From assembly GCF_029478665.1 (NCBI RefSeq), contig NZ_JARPQB010000004.1, forward strand, positions 210,564 to 274,563: 64,000 nt of DNA, in the 5' to 3' direction. The stretch is from Pseudomonas entomophila. Its GTDB lineage: Bacteria > Pseudomonadota > Gammaproteobacteria > Pseudomonadales > Pseudomonadaceae. Position numbers and translations under genes: made by a program. Of this stretch, positions 26,148 through 34,656 are shown piece by piece. Position 1 is the stretch's first letter; each line of letters starts with the position of its first letter. Below the pieces are notes generated by a model. The model was not told where the DNA came from, did no database searches, and saw nothing but the letters and a program-made list of their open reading frames with translations.

Positions 26148-27074
26148 TTATCCCACGACCTTGCGCAGTTGCTGGCGCACCCAGGCTTCAGCACTGACCA
26201 TGATCACCCCGAGCAGCACCATCACCGCGCCGATCACGAAATTCAGGCTCAACGGTTCATCCAGCAACAGCACGCCGAAGGTCACGCCGAACAACGGTGT
26301 AATGAACGAAAACACCGCCAGGTTCGACGCCAGGTACTTGCGCAACAACCAGAACCAGGTCAGGTAGCTGACGAACGACACGACAATGCCCTGGAACAGC
26401 ACGCTACCAACGGCCAGCGGAGTCAGCGAGAAATCGGCGATCTGCCCGCTCACCAGGGCGATCAGCACCAGCCCGACAAAGCCCACCGCCAGCTGGTAGA
26501 ACAAGGTCAAGGTCACGGGTGCCTCGGACAATCGCGAGCCACGCACCACCACCGTGGTCGCACCCCAGGCCAACCCCGCCAGGATCGCCAGGCCATCACC
26601 CAGCAACATGCGGCCATCGAGCTGATCGAGGGAAATACCGCCAGCAAAGGCCAGGGCGATCCCGCCGAACGCCAGCAAGATGCCCAACCACTGCAACAGC
26701 CGCAGCCGCTCGCTGGGCATCATGAAATGCAACCCCAGCGCGGTGAAGATCGGCGCGGTGTAGAGGAATACCGACATGTGCGCCGCCGAGGTCAGCTTCA
26801 GCCCCTCGGCGATGAACAGGAACTCCAGGCCGAACAAGCCACCGGCCAGCAGCCCGGCGCGCCAGGTCGTGCCAACCTGCCCCCAGCCACCCTTGAAGCA
26901 GACCAGCAGCCCCACCAGCAAGGCGGCTATGCCATTGCGAAACGCCGCCTGCATCACCGGGGCGATATCCATGGCGGCGGACTTGATCAACACCTGCTGG
27001 CAGCCCCAGACCAGGCACAGCCCCAGCATGACCTGGAAGGCGAAGGCATCGGGGTTCTTGCGGGCCGCCGTCAT
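26148..27074 (-). CDS. EamA/DMT-family transporter
   Basis: A 308-residue inner-membrane protein with about ten hydrophobic segments in two EamA repeats ('GLCLVWGCQQVLIKSAA' in the first helix; 'WGATTVVVRGSRLSEAP' starting the second repeat; 'ITPLFGVTFGVLLLDEPLS' in helix 9, a highly conserved family motif). Members export amino acids or other metabolites. No substrate clue in the neighbourhood. Confidence 0.9.
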   Translation of the reverse strand: MTAARKNPDAFAFQVMLGLCLVWGCQQVLIKSAAMDIAPVMQAAFRNGIAALLVGLLVCFKGGWGQVGTTWRAGLLAGGLFGLEFLFIAEGLKLTSAAHMSVFLYTAPIFTALGLHFMMPSERLRLLQWLGILLAFGGIALAFAGGISLDQLDGRMLLGDGLAILAGLAWGATTVVVRGSRLSEAPVTLTLFYQLAVGFVGLVLIALVSGQIADFSLTPLAVGSVLFQGIVVSFVSYLTWFWLLRKYLASNLAVFSFITPLFGVTFGVLLLDEPLSLNFVIGAVMVLLGVIMVSAEAWVRQQLRKVVG

Positions 27075-27264
27075 GGACGCCCCCTTGTCTGGCTGAATGT
27101 CATTGCAAGGCTCGGCAGTGAGAATGGATCCCGATTATTGAATGCTCGACCCAAACGATGCCAGACCAATTTTCAACGCCTGTCATCCACGCACGGTCCG
27201 ACAGACTGAACTTCCTCCTCGCTCACGATTTCAACCGGACACCCACTCGTCGGAGGTAAACGGA

Positions 27265-27534
27265 ATGAAATGGCTGCCATGCGTCGCCTGCGCGACAACA
27301 CTGCTCTGCACTTTTCAGGCCTGGGCCTGCACCCCGGAGGAGGCCACGCAGAAAAGGGAGGAACTCGCCGGGCTGGTGAGTCAACTGACCGAACAGAACC
27401 CGCAAAAGGCCAAGGAGATCAATGACGAGCTGCAGGGCATGAAACTCGATACAGCCAGCAAGGACCTGCCGGACAAGTGTCAGCTGATCGACAAGCGGAT
27501 TCAGGAACTGAAGGCTGCGAAAAGCAGGACCTGA
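27265..27534 (+). CDS. Small secreted protein, function unknown
   Basis: An 89-residue protein with a signal peptide ('MKWLPCVACATTLLCTFQAWA') and a mature part beginning 'CTPEEATQKREELAGLVSQL', largely helical and charged, with a second Cys near 70 ('LPDKCQLIDKR') that could disulphide-bond with the first. GGAGG lies 9 nt before the ATG. It ends 2 bp before the brnA stop on the other strand. I do not recognise a characterised family. Confidence 0.75.
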   Translation: MKWLPCVACATTLLCTFQAWACTPEEATQKREELAGLVSQLTEQNPQKAKEINDELQGMKLDTASKDLPDKCQLIDKRIQELKAAKSRT

Positions 27535-27536
27535 GG

Positions 27537-27767
27537 TCAGCGACGCTGTTGCGCCAGCATGTACTGGCGCAACAGCTGGTTGATGCGGGTCTGGTAGCCG
27601 GCGCCCTGCTCCTTGAACCAGGCCAGCACATCGGCATCCAGGCGCATCGTCACGGTCTGCTTGGCGGGCACCCGCAGCTCGGCGCGACGGAAGAAGTCAT
27701 CGTCGAGCTCGGGAATGTCCGAGGTGTCGACAGGTGTGTGGTCAATGCTTGCGGATGGTTTCGACAT
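27537..27767 (-). CDS. brnA: BrnA-family antitoxin
   Basis: A 76-residue antitoxin. C-terminal ribbon-helix-helix DNA-binding part: 'KQTVTMRLDADVLAWFKEQGAGYQTRINQLLRQYM', the BrnA signature. The N-terminal half ('DIPELDDDFFRRAEL') is the acidic segment expected to wrap the toxin. Its start overlaps the end of brnT by 26 nt, so the two are translationally linked. BrnA normally represses its own operon together with BrnT. Confidence 0.9.
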   Translation of the reverse strand: MSKPSASIDHTPVDTSDIPELDDDFFRRAELRVPAKQTVTMRLDADVLAWFKEQGAGYQTRINQLLRQYMLAQQRR

Positions 27768-28023
27768 AGCGCGTTACCTCGCGTCGGGTGGCTCTTCGGG
27801 CGGAGATGATGCGGATCACATCCCCTTGCCTTTCGGTGTAGGCGACCACGCTGACCCACGCGTTGATCCAGCCCATGCTGATCCAGCGCGCCTCGTCGTA
27901 GTCGAATCGTTCATCCCGCAACGCCAGCATCGGGTGCCGGAACATCTCGGGCACATCATTGAAGTCAATACCGTGCTTGCGGATGTTGAGCAGGTTCTTC
28001 TCCTCGTCCCATTCAAACGCCAT
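27742..28023 (-). CDS. brnT: BrnT-family ribonuclease toxin
   Basis: A 93-residue RelE-fold toxin. Family motifs: 'FEWDEEKNLLNIRKHGIDF' at the N terminus and 'RIISARRATRREVTRY' near the C terminus, where BrnT's catalytic basic residues sit. BrnT members cut RNA and stop translation until BrnA neutralises them. The ATG at 28023 is chosen because it begins the family's own N terminus; upstream extension would run through the palindromic operator. Toxin first, antitoxin second, with a 26-nt overlap. Confidence 0.9.
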   Translation of the reverse strand: MAFEWDEEKNLLNIRKHGIDFNDVPEMFRHPMLALRDERFDYDEARWISMGWINAWVSVVAYTERQGDVIRIISARRATRREVTRYVETIRKH

Positions 28024-28033
28024 GGGACACCCT

Positions 28034-28053
28034 GTATTTACAGCTGTACATAC
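28034..28053. promoter_or_regulatory. Candidate BrnTA operator
   Basis: GTATTTACAGCTGTACATAC is a 20-bp palindrome with nine of ten pairs matching, 11 bp upstream of the brnT ATG. BrnA-type ribbon-helix-helix repressors bind such sites at their own promoter. Confidence 0.6.
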
Positions 28054-28169
28054 GCTACGCCCTTCTGACTGAACATGCCAGGGGAGTATCGGGGTCAGCC
28101 GGTAAATTGCATGGGCTCGGAAGCAGTTTGGGAAATGGGCTACAGACACGTGGGGAAGGTGTGAGTCAA

Positions 28170-28192
28170 CCCGCCACCATTGCGATGGCGGG
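28170..28192. terminator. Hairpin after the DEAD-box helicase gene
   Basis: CCCGCCA and TGGCGGG form a 7-bp stem around a 9-nt loop, 18 bp beyond the helicase stop. There is no clear T run on the minus strand, so it may be a weak or rho-assisted terminator. Confidence 0.4.
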
Positions 28193-28209
28193 CTTACTGC
28201 AAGCGTGGC

Positions 28210-29529
28210 TTACTCGGCCGCAGGCTTGCGCTTTTTCAGCGGCGCCAGGCCGTCGGCGCTGGCCAACGGGGCCTTCGACTTGGCGGCCGGCTTGCGCTTG
28301 GCGGCGGCTTTCTTGTCGGCGCCGGTCTTCTTCTCGACCTTTTTCTTCTTGCTGCCAGCGGCCTTGCCCGACGCCTTGACCTTTTTCGGGCCGCTGTAGG
28401 TGCCCTTGACCTCCTTGATGACCCGGCGCTCGAACTGCTGCTTGAGGTAGCGCTCGATGCTCGACATCAAGTTCCAGTCGTTGTGGGTGATCAGCGAGAT
28501 CGCCAGGCCTTCGCCACCGGCGCGGCCGGTACGGCCGATACGGTGCACGTACTCGTCACCGCTGCGCGGCATGTCGAAGTTGATCACCAGATCCAGGCCA
28601 TCGATGTCCAGGCCACGGGCGGCGACGTCAGTGGCTACCAGCACCTTGGAGCCGCCGTCCTTGAAGCGATCGATGGCCAGCTTGCGGTCTTTCTGGTCCT
28701 TCTCGCCGTGCAGGACGAAGGCTTTGACTTCTTTCGCCACCAGGTGGCCGTAGATGCGATCGGCCAACGCCCGGGTGTTGGTGAAGATGATCGCTTTCTG
28801 GTAGGTCTCGTTGGCCAGCAGCCACTGCACGATTTGCTCTTTGTGCTGGTCGTGGTCGGCGGTGATGATCTGCTGTCGGGTGCCTTCGGCGAGCTGCGAG
28901 ACGCTGTTGAGCATCAGGTGCTCAGGGTCTTTCAGCACCTTGCCGATGATGTCGCGCAGGGCCGCGCCGCCGGTGGTGGCGGAGAACAGCAGGGTCTGTT
29001 CGCGGTTCTCGCACTCCTTGCACAGGCGCTCCATGTCTTCGGCGAAGCCCATGTCGAGCATGCGGTCGGCTTCGTCGAGGATCAGCACCTTCACGTGGGA
29101 AAGGTCGAGATTGCCGGCGTTGAGCTGCTCCAGCAGGCGGCCCGGGGTGCCGATCAGCACGTCCGGCACCTTGCGCAGCATAGCGGCCTGTTCCTTGAAG
29201 TCTTCACCGCCAGTCACCAGCCCGGACTTGATGTAGGTGAACTGGGAGAACAGTTGCACCTGCTTGAGGGTCTGCTGGGCCAGCTCGCGGGTAGGCAGCA
29301 GGATCAGCGCACGGATTTCCACGCGTGGGCCGCTCAGGTCGACTAGGCGGTTGAGCAGTGGCAGCACGAAGGCGGCGGTCTTGCCGCTGCCGGTCTGCGC
29401 CGTCACCCGCAGGTCACGCCCTTGCAACGCCAGGGGAATGGCCGCTGCCTGCACCGGCGTCGGCTCGACAAATTTCAGCTCGGCCACGGCTTTGAGCAGG
29501 CGTTCGTGCAGGGCGAATTGGGAAAACAC
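28210..29529 (-). CDS. DEAD-box RNA helicase with lysine-rich tail
   Basis: A 439-residue RhlE/RhlB-type ATP-dependent RNA helicase. Q motif 'FVEPTPVQAAAIP', Walker A 'AQTGSGKTAAF', motif Ib 'TPGRLLEQL', motif II 'LDEADRMLDMGF', motif III 'FSATT', motif VI 'HRIGRTGRAGG'. The last 75 residues are an alanine/lysine-rich basic tail, typical of extensions that hold RNA. The GTG at 29529 has GAGG 8 nt upstream and gives the family N terminus 'FSQFALHERLL'; the ATG at 29568 lacks a good ribosome binding site. Divergent from the YbdG-like gene. Confidence 0.92.
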   Translation of the reverse strand: MFSQFALHERLLKAVAELKFVEPTPVQAAAIPLALQGRDLRVTAQTGSGKTAAFVLPLLNRLVDLSGPRVEIRALILLPTRELAQQTLKQVQLFSQFTYIKSGLVTGGEDFKEQAAMLRKVPDVLIGTPGRLLEQLNAGNLDLSHVKVLILDEADRMLDMGFAEDMERLCKECENREQTLLFSATTGGAALRDIIGKVLKDPEHLMLNSVSQLAEGTRQQIITADHDQHKEQIVQWLLANETYQKAIIFTNTRALADRIYGHLVAKEVKAFVLHGEKDQKDRKLAIDRFKDGGSKVLVATDVAARGLDIDGLDLVINFDMPRSGDEYVHRIGRTGRAGGEGLAISLITHNDWNLMSSIERYLKQQFERRVIKEVKGTYSGPKKVKASGKAAGSKKKKVEKKTGADKKAAAKRKPAAKSKAPLASADGLAPLKKRKPAAE

Positions 29530-29672
29530 GGCGTAACCTCGGGCAAGTGCGAAAAATTCAAGTTGCATAGGGTAACGTTTTCCTTCGTCGGAGCCGAATT
29601 TCTTTTGGTAACTTTGCCCCGATCCGCACTCTAACCCCCCTTCGTACCGCTATACAGACCGCTTTCGCACCC

Positions 29673-30965
29673 ATGGACATCCAACGCATCTGGCACGACA
29701 CCCTCGACCTCTGGGGGACCCTCGACCAACATCCACTGCTGCATGCCGCGCTCGGGCTGGGCGTGCTGCTGCTCGTCTCGCTGCTGGTCGGCCGCCTGGC
29801 CCGCTTCCTGGTCCTGCATGCCAGCCGCCTGCTGGCCCGCCAGCCCGCGCTTCGGTGGCTCGACGACCTGCGCCAGAACAAGGTGTTCCACCGCCTGGCC
29901 CAGACCACCCCCTCGCTGGTGATCCAGTTCGGCCTGAAACTGGTGCCGGAACTCTCCAACACCGCCCAGCACTTCCTCGGCAACTTCGCCCTGGCTTTCA
30001 CCCTGCTGTTCATGACCCTGGCCCTGTCGTGCCTGCTCGATGCGCTGCTGGACATCTATGCCCGCACCGAACATGCCCGCACCCGCTCGATCAAGGGCTA
30101 TGTGCAACTGGCCAAGATGATGCTGTGGATCTTCGCCGCGATCGTGATCGTCGCCACGCTCATCGACCGCTCGCCGCTGTTGCTGCTGTCGGGCCTGGGT
30201 GCGATGTCGGCGGTACTGTTGCTGGTGTACAAGGACACCTTGCTTTCATTCGTCGCCAGCGTGCAGCTCACCAGCAACGACATGCTGCACGTGGGTGACT
30301 GGATCGAGATGCCCCAGGTCGGCGCCGACGGCGATGTGGTGGATATCACCCTGCACACGGTCAAGGTGCAGAACTTCGACAAGACCATCGTCTCCATCCC
30401 CACCTGGCGCCTGATGAGCGAATCGTTCCGCAACTACCGCGGCATGCAGCAGTCGGGCGGGCGGCGCATCAAGCGCAGCCTGTTCATCGATGCCGCCGGG
30501 GTGCGCTTCCTCACGCAGGAAGAAGAGCAGCGCCTGAGCCAGGTCCGCCTACTCGGCGACTACCTGGCGCAGAAACGCCAGGAACTGCACAGCTGGAACG
30601 AGGCCCTGGGCCCGGTGGCGGAGCTGGCCGCCAACCGCCGCAAGCTGACCAACATCGGCACCTTCCGCGCGTTCGCCTTGGCGTACCTGAAGAACCACCC
30701 CAATGTGCACGCCGGCATGACCTGCATGGTCCGGCAGATGCAGACCACCGCCGAAGGCGTGCCGCTGGAAATCTACTGCTTCACCACCACCACGGCGTGG
30801 GCCGAGTACGAGCGCATCCAGGGCGATATCTTCGACTACCTGCTGGCGGTGCTGCCGGAGTTCGGGCTGAGCCTGTACCAGCAACCGAGTGGCAATGACA
30901 TGCGTGTCGGGTTGGCTGGCAGGTATCACATTGAGCAGGAGCCTCGAGCGTTCAGTAACGCCTGA
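29673..30965 (+). CDS. YbdG-like mechanosensitive channel (MscS superfamily)
   Basis: A 430-residue inner-membrane protein with about five membrane segments. The pore helix and beta domain are recognisable: 'LSGLGAMSAVLLLVYKDTL' near 175, then 'NDMLHVGDWIEMPQVGADGDVVDITLHTVKV' and 'SIPTWRLMSESFRNYRGM', which match YbdG of E. coli, a small-conductance channel that opens in mild osmotic downshift. The C-terminal cytoplasmic part (about 250-430) is as long as in YbdG. Confidence 0.9.
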   Translation: MDIQRIWHDTLDLWGTLDQHPLLHAALGLGVLLLVSLLVGRLARFLVLHASRLLARQPALRWLDDLRQNKVFHRLAQTTPSLVIQFGLKLVPELSNTAQHFLGNFALAFTLLFMTLALSCLLDALLDIYARTEHARTRSIKGYVQLAKMMLWIFAAIVIVATLIDRSPLLLLSGLGAMSAVLLLVYKDTLLSFVASVQLTSNDMLHVGDWIEMPQVGADGDVVDITLHTVKVQNFDKTIVSIPTWRLMSESFRNYRGMQQSGGRRIKRSLFIDAAGVRFLTQEEEQRLSQVRLLGDYLAQKRQELHSWNEALGPVAELAANRRKLTNIGTFRAFALAYLKNHPNVHAGMTCMVRQMQTTAEGVPLEIYCFTTTTAWAEYERIQGDIFDYLLAVLPEFGLSLYQQPSGNDMRVGLAGRYHIEQEPRAFSNA

Positions 30966-31020
30966 AGCAACGGCCACCCAAGCGGTGGGAACAATAGAGT
31001 TGTATTGACCGCACTGGCCT

Positions 31021-31104
31021 TTTCGCCGGCAAAGCCGGCTCCTACAGGTACCGCGTTGAAGCAGAACTTCACATCCGCCCCGTAGGAGCCGGCTTGCCGG
31101 CGAA
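31021..31104. repeat. REP pair (inverted)
   Basis: TTTCGCCGGCAAAGCCGGCT and the GTAGGAGCCGGCTTGCCGGCGAA arm 40 bp apart, after the YbdG-like gene. Confidence 0.88.
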
Positions 31105-31156
31105 CACAGACGCAAAAAAATTTCGCCTGGCTCGCTGCAAAGCAGTCATTAGAAAC

Positions 31157-31174
31157 AAATAGTTACAACTATTT
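31157..31174. promoter_or_regulatory. Candidate operator of the pepM-type operon
   Basis: AAATAGTT-AC-AACTATTT is a perfect 8-bp inverted repeat with a 2-bp spacer, 135 bp upstream of the first gene of the operon. Its dyad form and position fit a LysR-type or similar binding site; the nearby LysR gene at 35597-36481 is the obvious candidate. Confidence 0.45.
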
Positions 31175-31308
31175 CAGAATTATTAAACGCCAGCCTTCGG
31201 CAAATACGAATACCCACCCCTCCCCGCATCTCCTACCCTGCAGCCAGCACACCGAACCGCGCCACGCGGCTTTCGGCCAGGTATCGACACAAGGACTGCG
31301 AGCAAGCG

Positions 31309-32526
31309 ATGCGTCAGGACATCTCCCTGGAAAAACTCGACGAACCGGATGGCACCGACCAGGCCACCCGCCGCAAGGCCCTGGCTGCAGGCAGCCTCGC
31401 CCACGGCGTGCATGACGGCCTCACCGATGTGATCTACGTGCTGCTGCCCATCTGGCAGGCGGCCTTCGGCCTCAGCTACGCCCAGGTCGGCCTGCTGCGC
31501 GGCGCCTATGCCGGGATGATGGCCGGTTTCCAGTTGCTGGCCAGCCGGGGCGCACGCAAATGGGGCAGGCAGGCCCTGCTGGTCAGGGGCACCGCGCTGG
31601 CCGGTTTCGCCTACCTGCTGGCCGCGCAGGCCACCGACATCACCCTGCTGTTGCTGGCCTTGATGATCGGTGGCCTGGGCGCAAGCACCCAGCACCCCCT
31701 GGCCTCGGCCCTGGTCTCGGATGCCTATGACGGCAGTGGCCGGGTCAAGCAGGCCCTGGCCCAGTACAACTTCGCCGGCGATATCGGCAAGGCCATCATT
31801 CCGGGGCTCACCGGTCTGGCGCTGGTGTACATCTCCTGGCAGACCAACGCCACCCTGCTCGGTGTGCTCGGCATCGCCGCCGCCTTCGCATTGTGGCTGC
31901 TGATGCCCAGGACCCAGGCCCACGACAAGGCCGGCAAGAAAGCCGGCAACACTGACAAGGCCGGCAGCACTTCGGGCCTGATGGCGCTGATCGCCACCGG
32001 CACCCTCGACAGCGGCGTGCGCATGGGCTTCCTCACGTTCCTGCCGTTCCTGCTGCAAAGCAAGGGCGCCAGTACCGAGCACATCGGCCTGGCGCTGTCC
32101 CTGCTGTTCATCGGCGGTGCCTTCGGCAAGCTGTTCTGCGGCTACCTCGGCGCACGCCTGGGGCCGGTGCGCACGGTGATCTGCACCGAACTGCTCACCG
32201 CCCTGTTGATCCTGCTGGCGCTGGTGCTGCCCTACGGCGCACTGATGCTGGTCATGCCGCTGATCGGCGTGGCCTTGAACGGTACCTCGTCGGTACTCGG
32301 TGGCCTGGTGCCGGACTTCGCCCCACGGGACCGGCGCGACCGGGTGTTCGCCTGGTTCTACACCGGCACTGTCGGCGGTGGCGCGCTGGCCCCGGTGCTG
32401 ATCGGCGCGATCTCCGACCAGGCGGGGGTGAATGAGGGGCTGGTGGTGCTGGCCTGCGTGCTGCTGCTGACCCTGCCCCTGTGCCTGGTCACCTACAACG
32501 GCATGAAGGGCCTGGCCCGACGCTGA
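31309..32526 (+). CDS. MFS exporter, fosmidomycin-resistance (Fsr)-like
   Basis: A 405-residue major-facilitator permease with about 12 membrane segments. The start of helix 1 ('LAHGVHDGLTDVIYVLLPIW'), the loop 2-3 region and 'GGLGASTQHPLASALVSDAY' in helix 4 are the pattern of the Fsr group, whose founding member exports the phosphonate fosmidomycin. That link fits its position as first gene of a pepM operon, 40 bp ahead of the aminotransferase, and suggests it exports the product or protects the producer. Substrate is inferred. A hydrophilic insert rich in Lys/Ala ('HDKAGKKAGNTDKAGS') splits the two halves. Confidence 0.85.
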   Translation: MRQDISLEKLDEPDGTDQATRRKALAAGSLAHGVHDGLTDVIYVLLPIWQAAFGLSYAQVGLLRGAYAGMMAGFQLLASRGARKWGRQALLVRGTALAGFAYLLAAQATDITLLLLALMIGGLGASTQHPLASALVSDAYDGSGRVKQALAQYNFAGDIGKAIIPGLTGLALVYISWQTNATLLGVLGIAAAFALWLLMPRTQAHDKAGKKAGNTDKAGSTSGLMALIATGTLDSGVRMGFLTFLPFLLQSKGASTEHIGLALSLLFIGGAFGKLFCGYLGARLGPVRTVICTELLTALLILLALVLPYGALMLVMPLIGVALNGTSSVLGGLVPDFAPRDRRDRVFAWFYTGTVGGGALAPVLIGAISDQAGVNEGLVVLACVLLLTLPLCLVTYNGMKGLARR

Positions 32527-32566
32527 GCAGGACACCTGCGGATCGCCAACGACAAGGATGTGAACC

Positions 32567-33769
32567 ATGACCTACGAACTCTCGGAGCGCGCTGGCCGCA
32601 TCGGCGCGCCCGGCACCTCGAGCATGCGCAGCAAGGCCAACGCCCTGCGTGACGCCGGCATCAAGGTAATCAACTTCGCCGCCGGCGAACTGGCCACGGA
32701 TGCGGCGCCGGACATGCGCAGCGGCGCCATCGCCGCGGTGCATGAACAGTGGAACCGCTACACCCCGCCACTGGGCAACCCGCGCCTGCGCCAGGCGCTG
32801 GCCAACAGTGTCAGCCAGCGCCTGGGCGTCGCCTACGGCGCCGATGAAATCGCCGTGTCCAGCGGCGCCAAGCAGGCCCTGTTCAATAGCGCGATGGTAC
32901 TGCTGAACCCTGGCGACGAAGTACTCATCCCACGCCCCTACTGGGAGACTTTCCCCACCCAGGTCGAACTGGCTGGTGCAAGCCCGGTGTTCATCGACAC
33001 CCGGGCCGACCAGTACACGCTGCGCAGCGCTGCGGTGAAAGCCGCCCTGTCGCCGCGCAGCAAGGCGATCATCATCAATACCCCGAACAACCCCACCGGC
33101 GTGGTCTATTCGCCCCGGGAACTGCTCGCCATCGGTGAACTGGCCCTGGAGCGCAAGCTCTGGGTCATCTTCGACGAGTGCTATCGCGGCCTGCTGCGCG
33201 GCGGCCAGCAACACCACAACATCGTCAGCCTGCTGCCCGAGCTCAAGGGGTCGACCATCGTCATCGACTCATTCTCCAAGAGCCAGGCCGTGACCGGCTG
33301 GCGACTGGGCTATGCCTGCGCGCCCAAGGCGGTGGTCACGGCGATGCACAACCTGCAGGCGCACACCACCTCCAACCCCAGCAGCCTGGCCCAGTACGCC
33401 GCGCTGACCGCCCTGGATGGCGAGGGCGCGCAGCGCTTCGCCGCCGACATCAACGCCCAGCTCGACCGCCAGCTGGCCACGGCCACCGCCCTGCTCGGCG
33501 AGCTCGACGGGATCCGCTTCGCACCCCCACAAGGCGCTTTCTACTTGTACCTGGATATCGGCGACCTGCTGGGCAGGCGCTACCAGGACCTGCCTCTGCG
33601 CGACGCCAGCCACCTGTGCGAGCTGCTGCTGACCGAGGCGCGCATCGCCCTGGTACCGGGCTGCAGCAATGGCGACCCTCGCGCCGTGCGGCTCTCCTAC
33701 TCGGTGAGCGAGGACGACCTGGTCGAAGGCCTGGGCCGCTTCGCCACCTTCATCGCATCGCTTGCCTGA
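32567..33769 (+). CDS. Class I PLP-dependent aminotransferase (aspartate aminotransferase-like)
   Basis: A 400-residue fold-type I aminotransferase. PLP-site residues are complete: 'NTPNNPTG' (N175), D203 and Y206 in 'IFDECYRGL', the Schiff-base lysine K238 in 'SFSKSQAVTGWRLGY', and the carboxylate-binding arginine near the C terminus ('VRLSYSVSEDDL'). Family members transaminate aspartate or similar acids. Next to PepM, the attractive substrate is phosphonopyruvate, giving phosphonoalanine and pulling the unfavourable mutase equilibrium forward. That assignment is from context; an ordinary amino-acid role cannot be excluded. Confidence 0.88.
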   Translation: MTYELSERAGRIGAPGTSSMRSKANALRDAGIKVINFAAGELATDAAPDMRSGAIAAVHEQWNRYTPPLGNPRLRQALANSVSQRLGVAYGADEIAVSSGAKQALFNSAMVLLNPGDEVLIPRPYWETFPTQVELAGASPVFIDTRADQYTLRSAAVKAALSPRSKAIIINTPNNPTGVVYSPRELLAIGELALERKLWVIFDECYRGLLRGGQQHHNIVSLLPELKGSTIVIDSFSKSQAVTGWRLGYACAPKAVVTAMHNLQAHTTSNPSSLAQYAALTALDGEGAQRFAADINAQLDRQLATATALLGELDGIRFAPPQGAFYLYLDIGDLLGRRYQDLPLRDASHLCELLLTEARIALVPGCSNGDPRAVRLSYSVSEDDLVEGLGRFATFIASLA

Positions 33770-33802
33770 CCCCGGCTTTTCCCCCAACCGCGAGATCATG
33801 AC

Positions 33803-34630
33803 ATGAAGAAAACGGATTTCATGCTGTCATTCGTTGACCAGGCGCTGACCGATGTCCAGGACAAACGGCTGGCCAGCGCCCTGAGAAAGGGCTTCGACGT
33901 TCACGACGACCTGCTCGGCGACTACCTGGACACTTACCAGCACATCACTTCGCAGCCGTGGTCGCGTGACAGCCTGTGCACCTTCTTCTGCGGCTGGCGC
34001 AGCCCGGATGGCGCCGCACATGCGGTGTCCAGCATCATCGTGCGATTGCTTCAGGAGTCCGAGGCACTCGACGACGACCAGGGCCGCCTGCGCCTGCTGG
34101 AGGCCGCGCGCCACTGCGGCGAGATCATCGTCGAGGATATCGGCCTGGGCGAGATGCACGGCCACCCGCACCACTCCAAGCTGTATGCGCGCATGGCCAC
34201 GGCCATCTGCGGCTCGGACGACTGGCGCCTGCAAGACCGCTACCTGAACCCGGTGACCAAGGAATTCTCCACTTGGGTCGGCAACAAGCGCCCGCTCGCC
34301 CCGCAACTGGTGGAAGCCATCGAGATGATGGCGATGACCGAGCTGTTCAACACCGGTGAATACAACGTGATGACGCCGTTGTGGAAAGACTGGCTGAAGC
34401 AGGTGCAAGGCAAGCCCGCGGGTGAAGCGCACCGTATCGCCACGTTCCTCAGCGTGCACTGTGGCGCAGTCGAGGCCCAGCACTTCTTCCATGCCACCAG
34501 CGCCCTTGAACTCTATTGCCAGGCCACGGCGCAGGCGCTCGACTATGCGCGGATCGAAGCATTGTCGTGCGAATACGTGCAGCGCGCCTGCGAACACCTG
34601 CACAAGATGGCGTCGGTCCTGGCCGTCTGA
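33803..34630 (+). CDS. Haem-oxygenase-like diiron oxidase (HDO) candidate
   Basis: A 275-residue, mostly helical protein. The stretch at 107-128 ('EIIVEDIGLGEMHGHPHHSKLY') follows the HDO pattern E-[DE]-x-G-x-G...H-x2-L-[FY], as in BesC, UndA and SznF-type enzymes, and a later helix has 'CGAVEAQH' (E224, H227), matching the D/E-x2-H ligand pair; the position four before E224, usually His, is Cys with His one residue earlier. HDOs use two irons and O2 to cleave C-C bonds, desaturate or N-oxygenate small amines and acids. Here it lies between the aminotransferase (33 bp) and pepM (26 bp), so a phosphonate amino acid is a plausible substrate. Function not known. Confidence 0.6.
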   Translation: MKKTDFMLSFVDQALTDVQDKRLASALRKGFDVHDDLLGDYLDTYQHITSQPWSRDSLCTFFCGWRSPDGAAHAVSSIIVRLLQESEALDDDQGRLRLLEAARHCGEIIVEDIGLGEMHGHPHHSKLYARMATAICGSDDWRLQDRYLNPVTKEFSTWVGNKRPLAPQLVEAIEMMAMTELFNTGEYNVMTPLWKDWLKQVQGKPAGEAHRIATFLSVHCGAVEAQHFFHATSALELYCQATAQALDYARIEALSCEYVQRACEHLHKMASVLAV

Positions 34631-34656
34631 CACCCCCTGATCAAGGAAGTGGCCCC

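Larger units (their letters stand above)
30966..31308. promoter_or_regulatory. Intergenic region upstream of the pepM-type operon
   Basis: 343 bp without a gene. The first half holds a REP pair (31021-31104); the second half holds an AT-rich stretch (about 31118-31190) with an 18-bp palindrome and TATTAA at 31181-31186, where the operon promoter probably lies. Confidence 0.6.
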
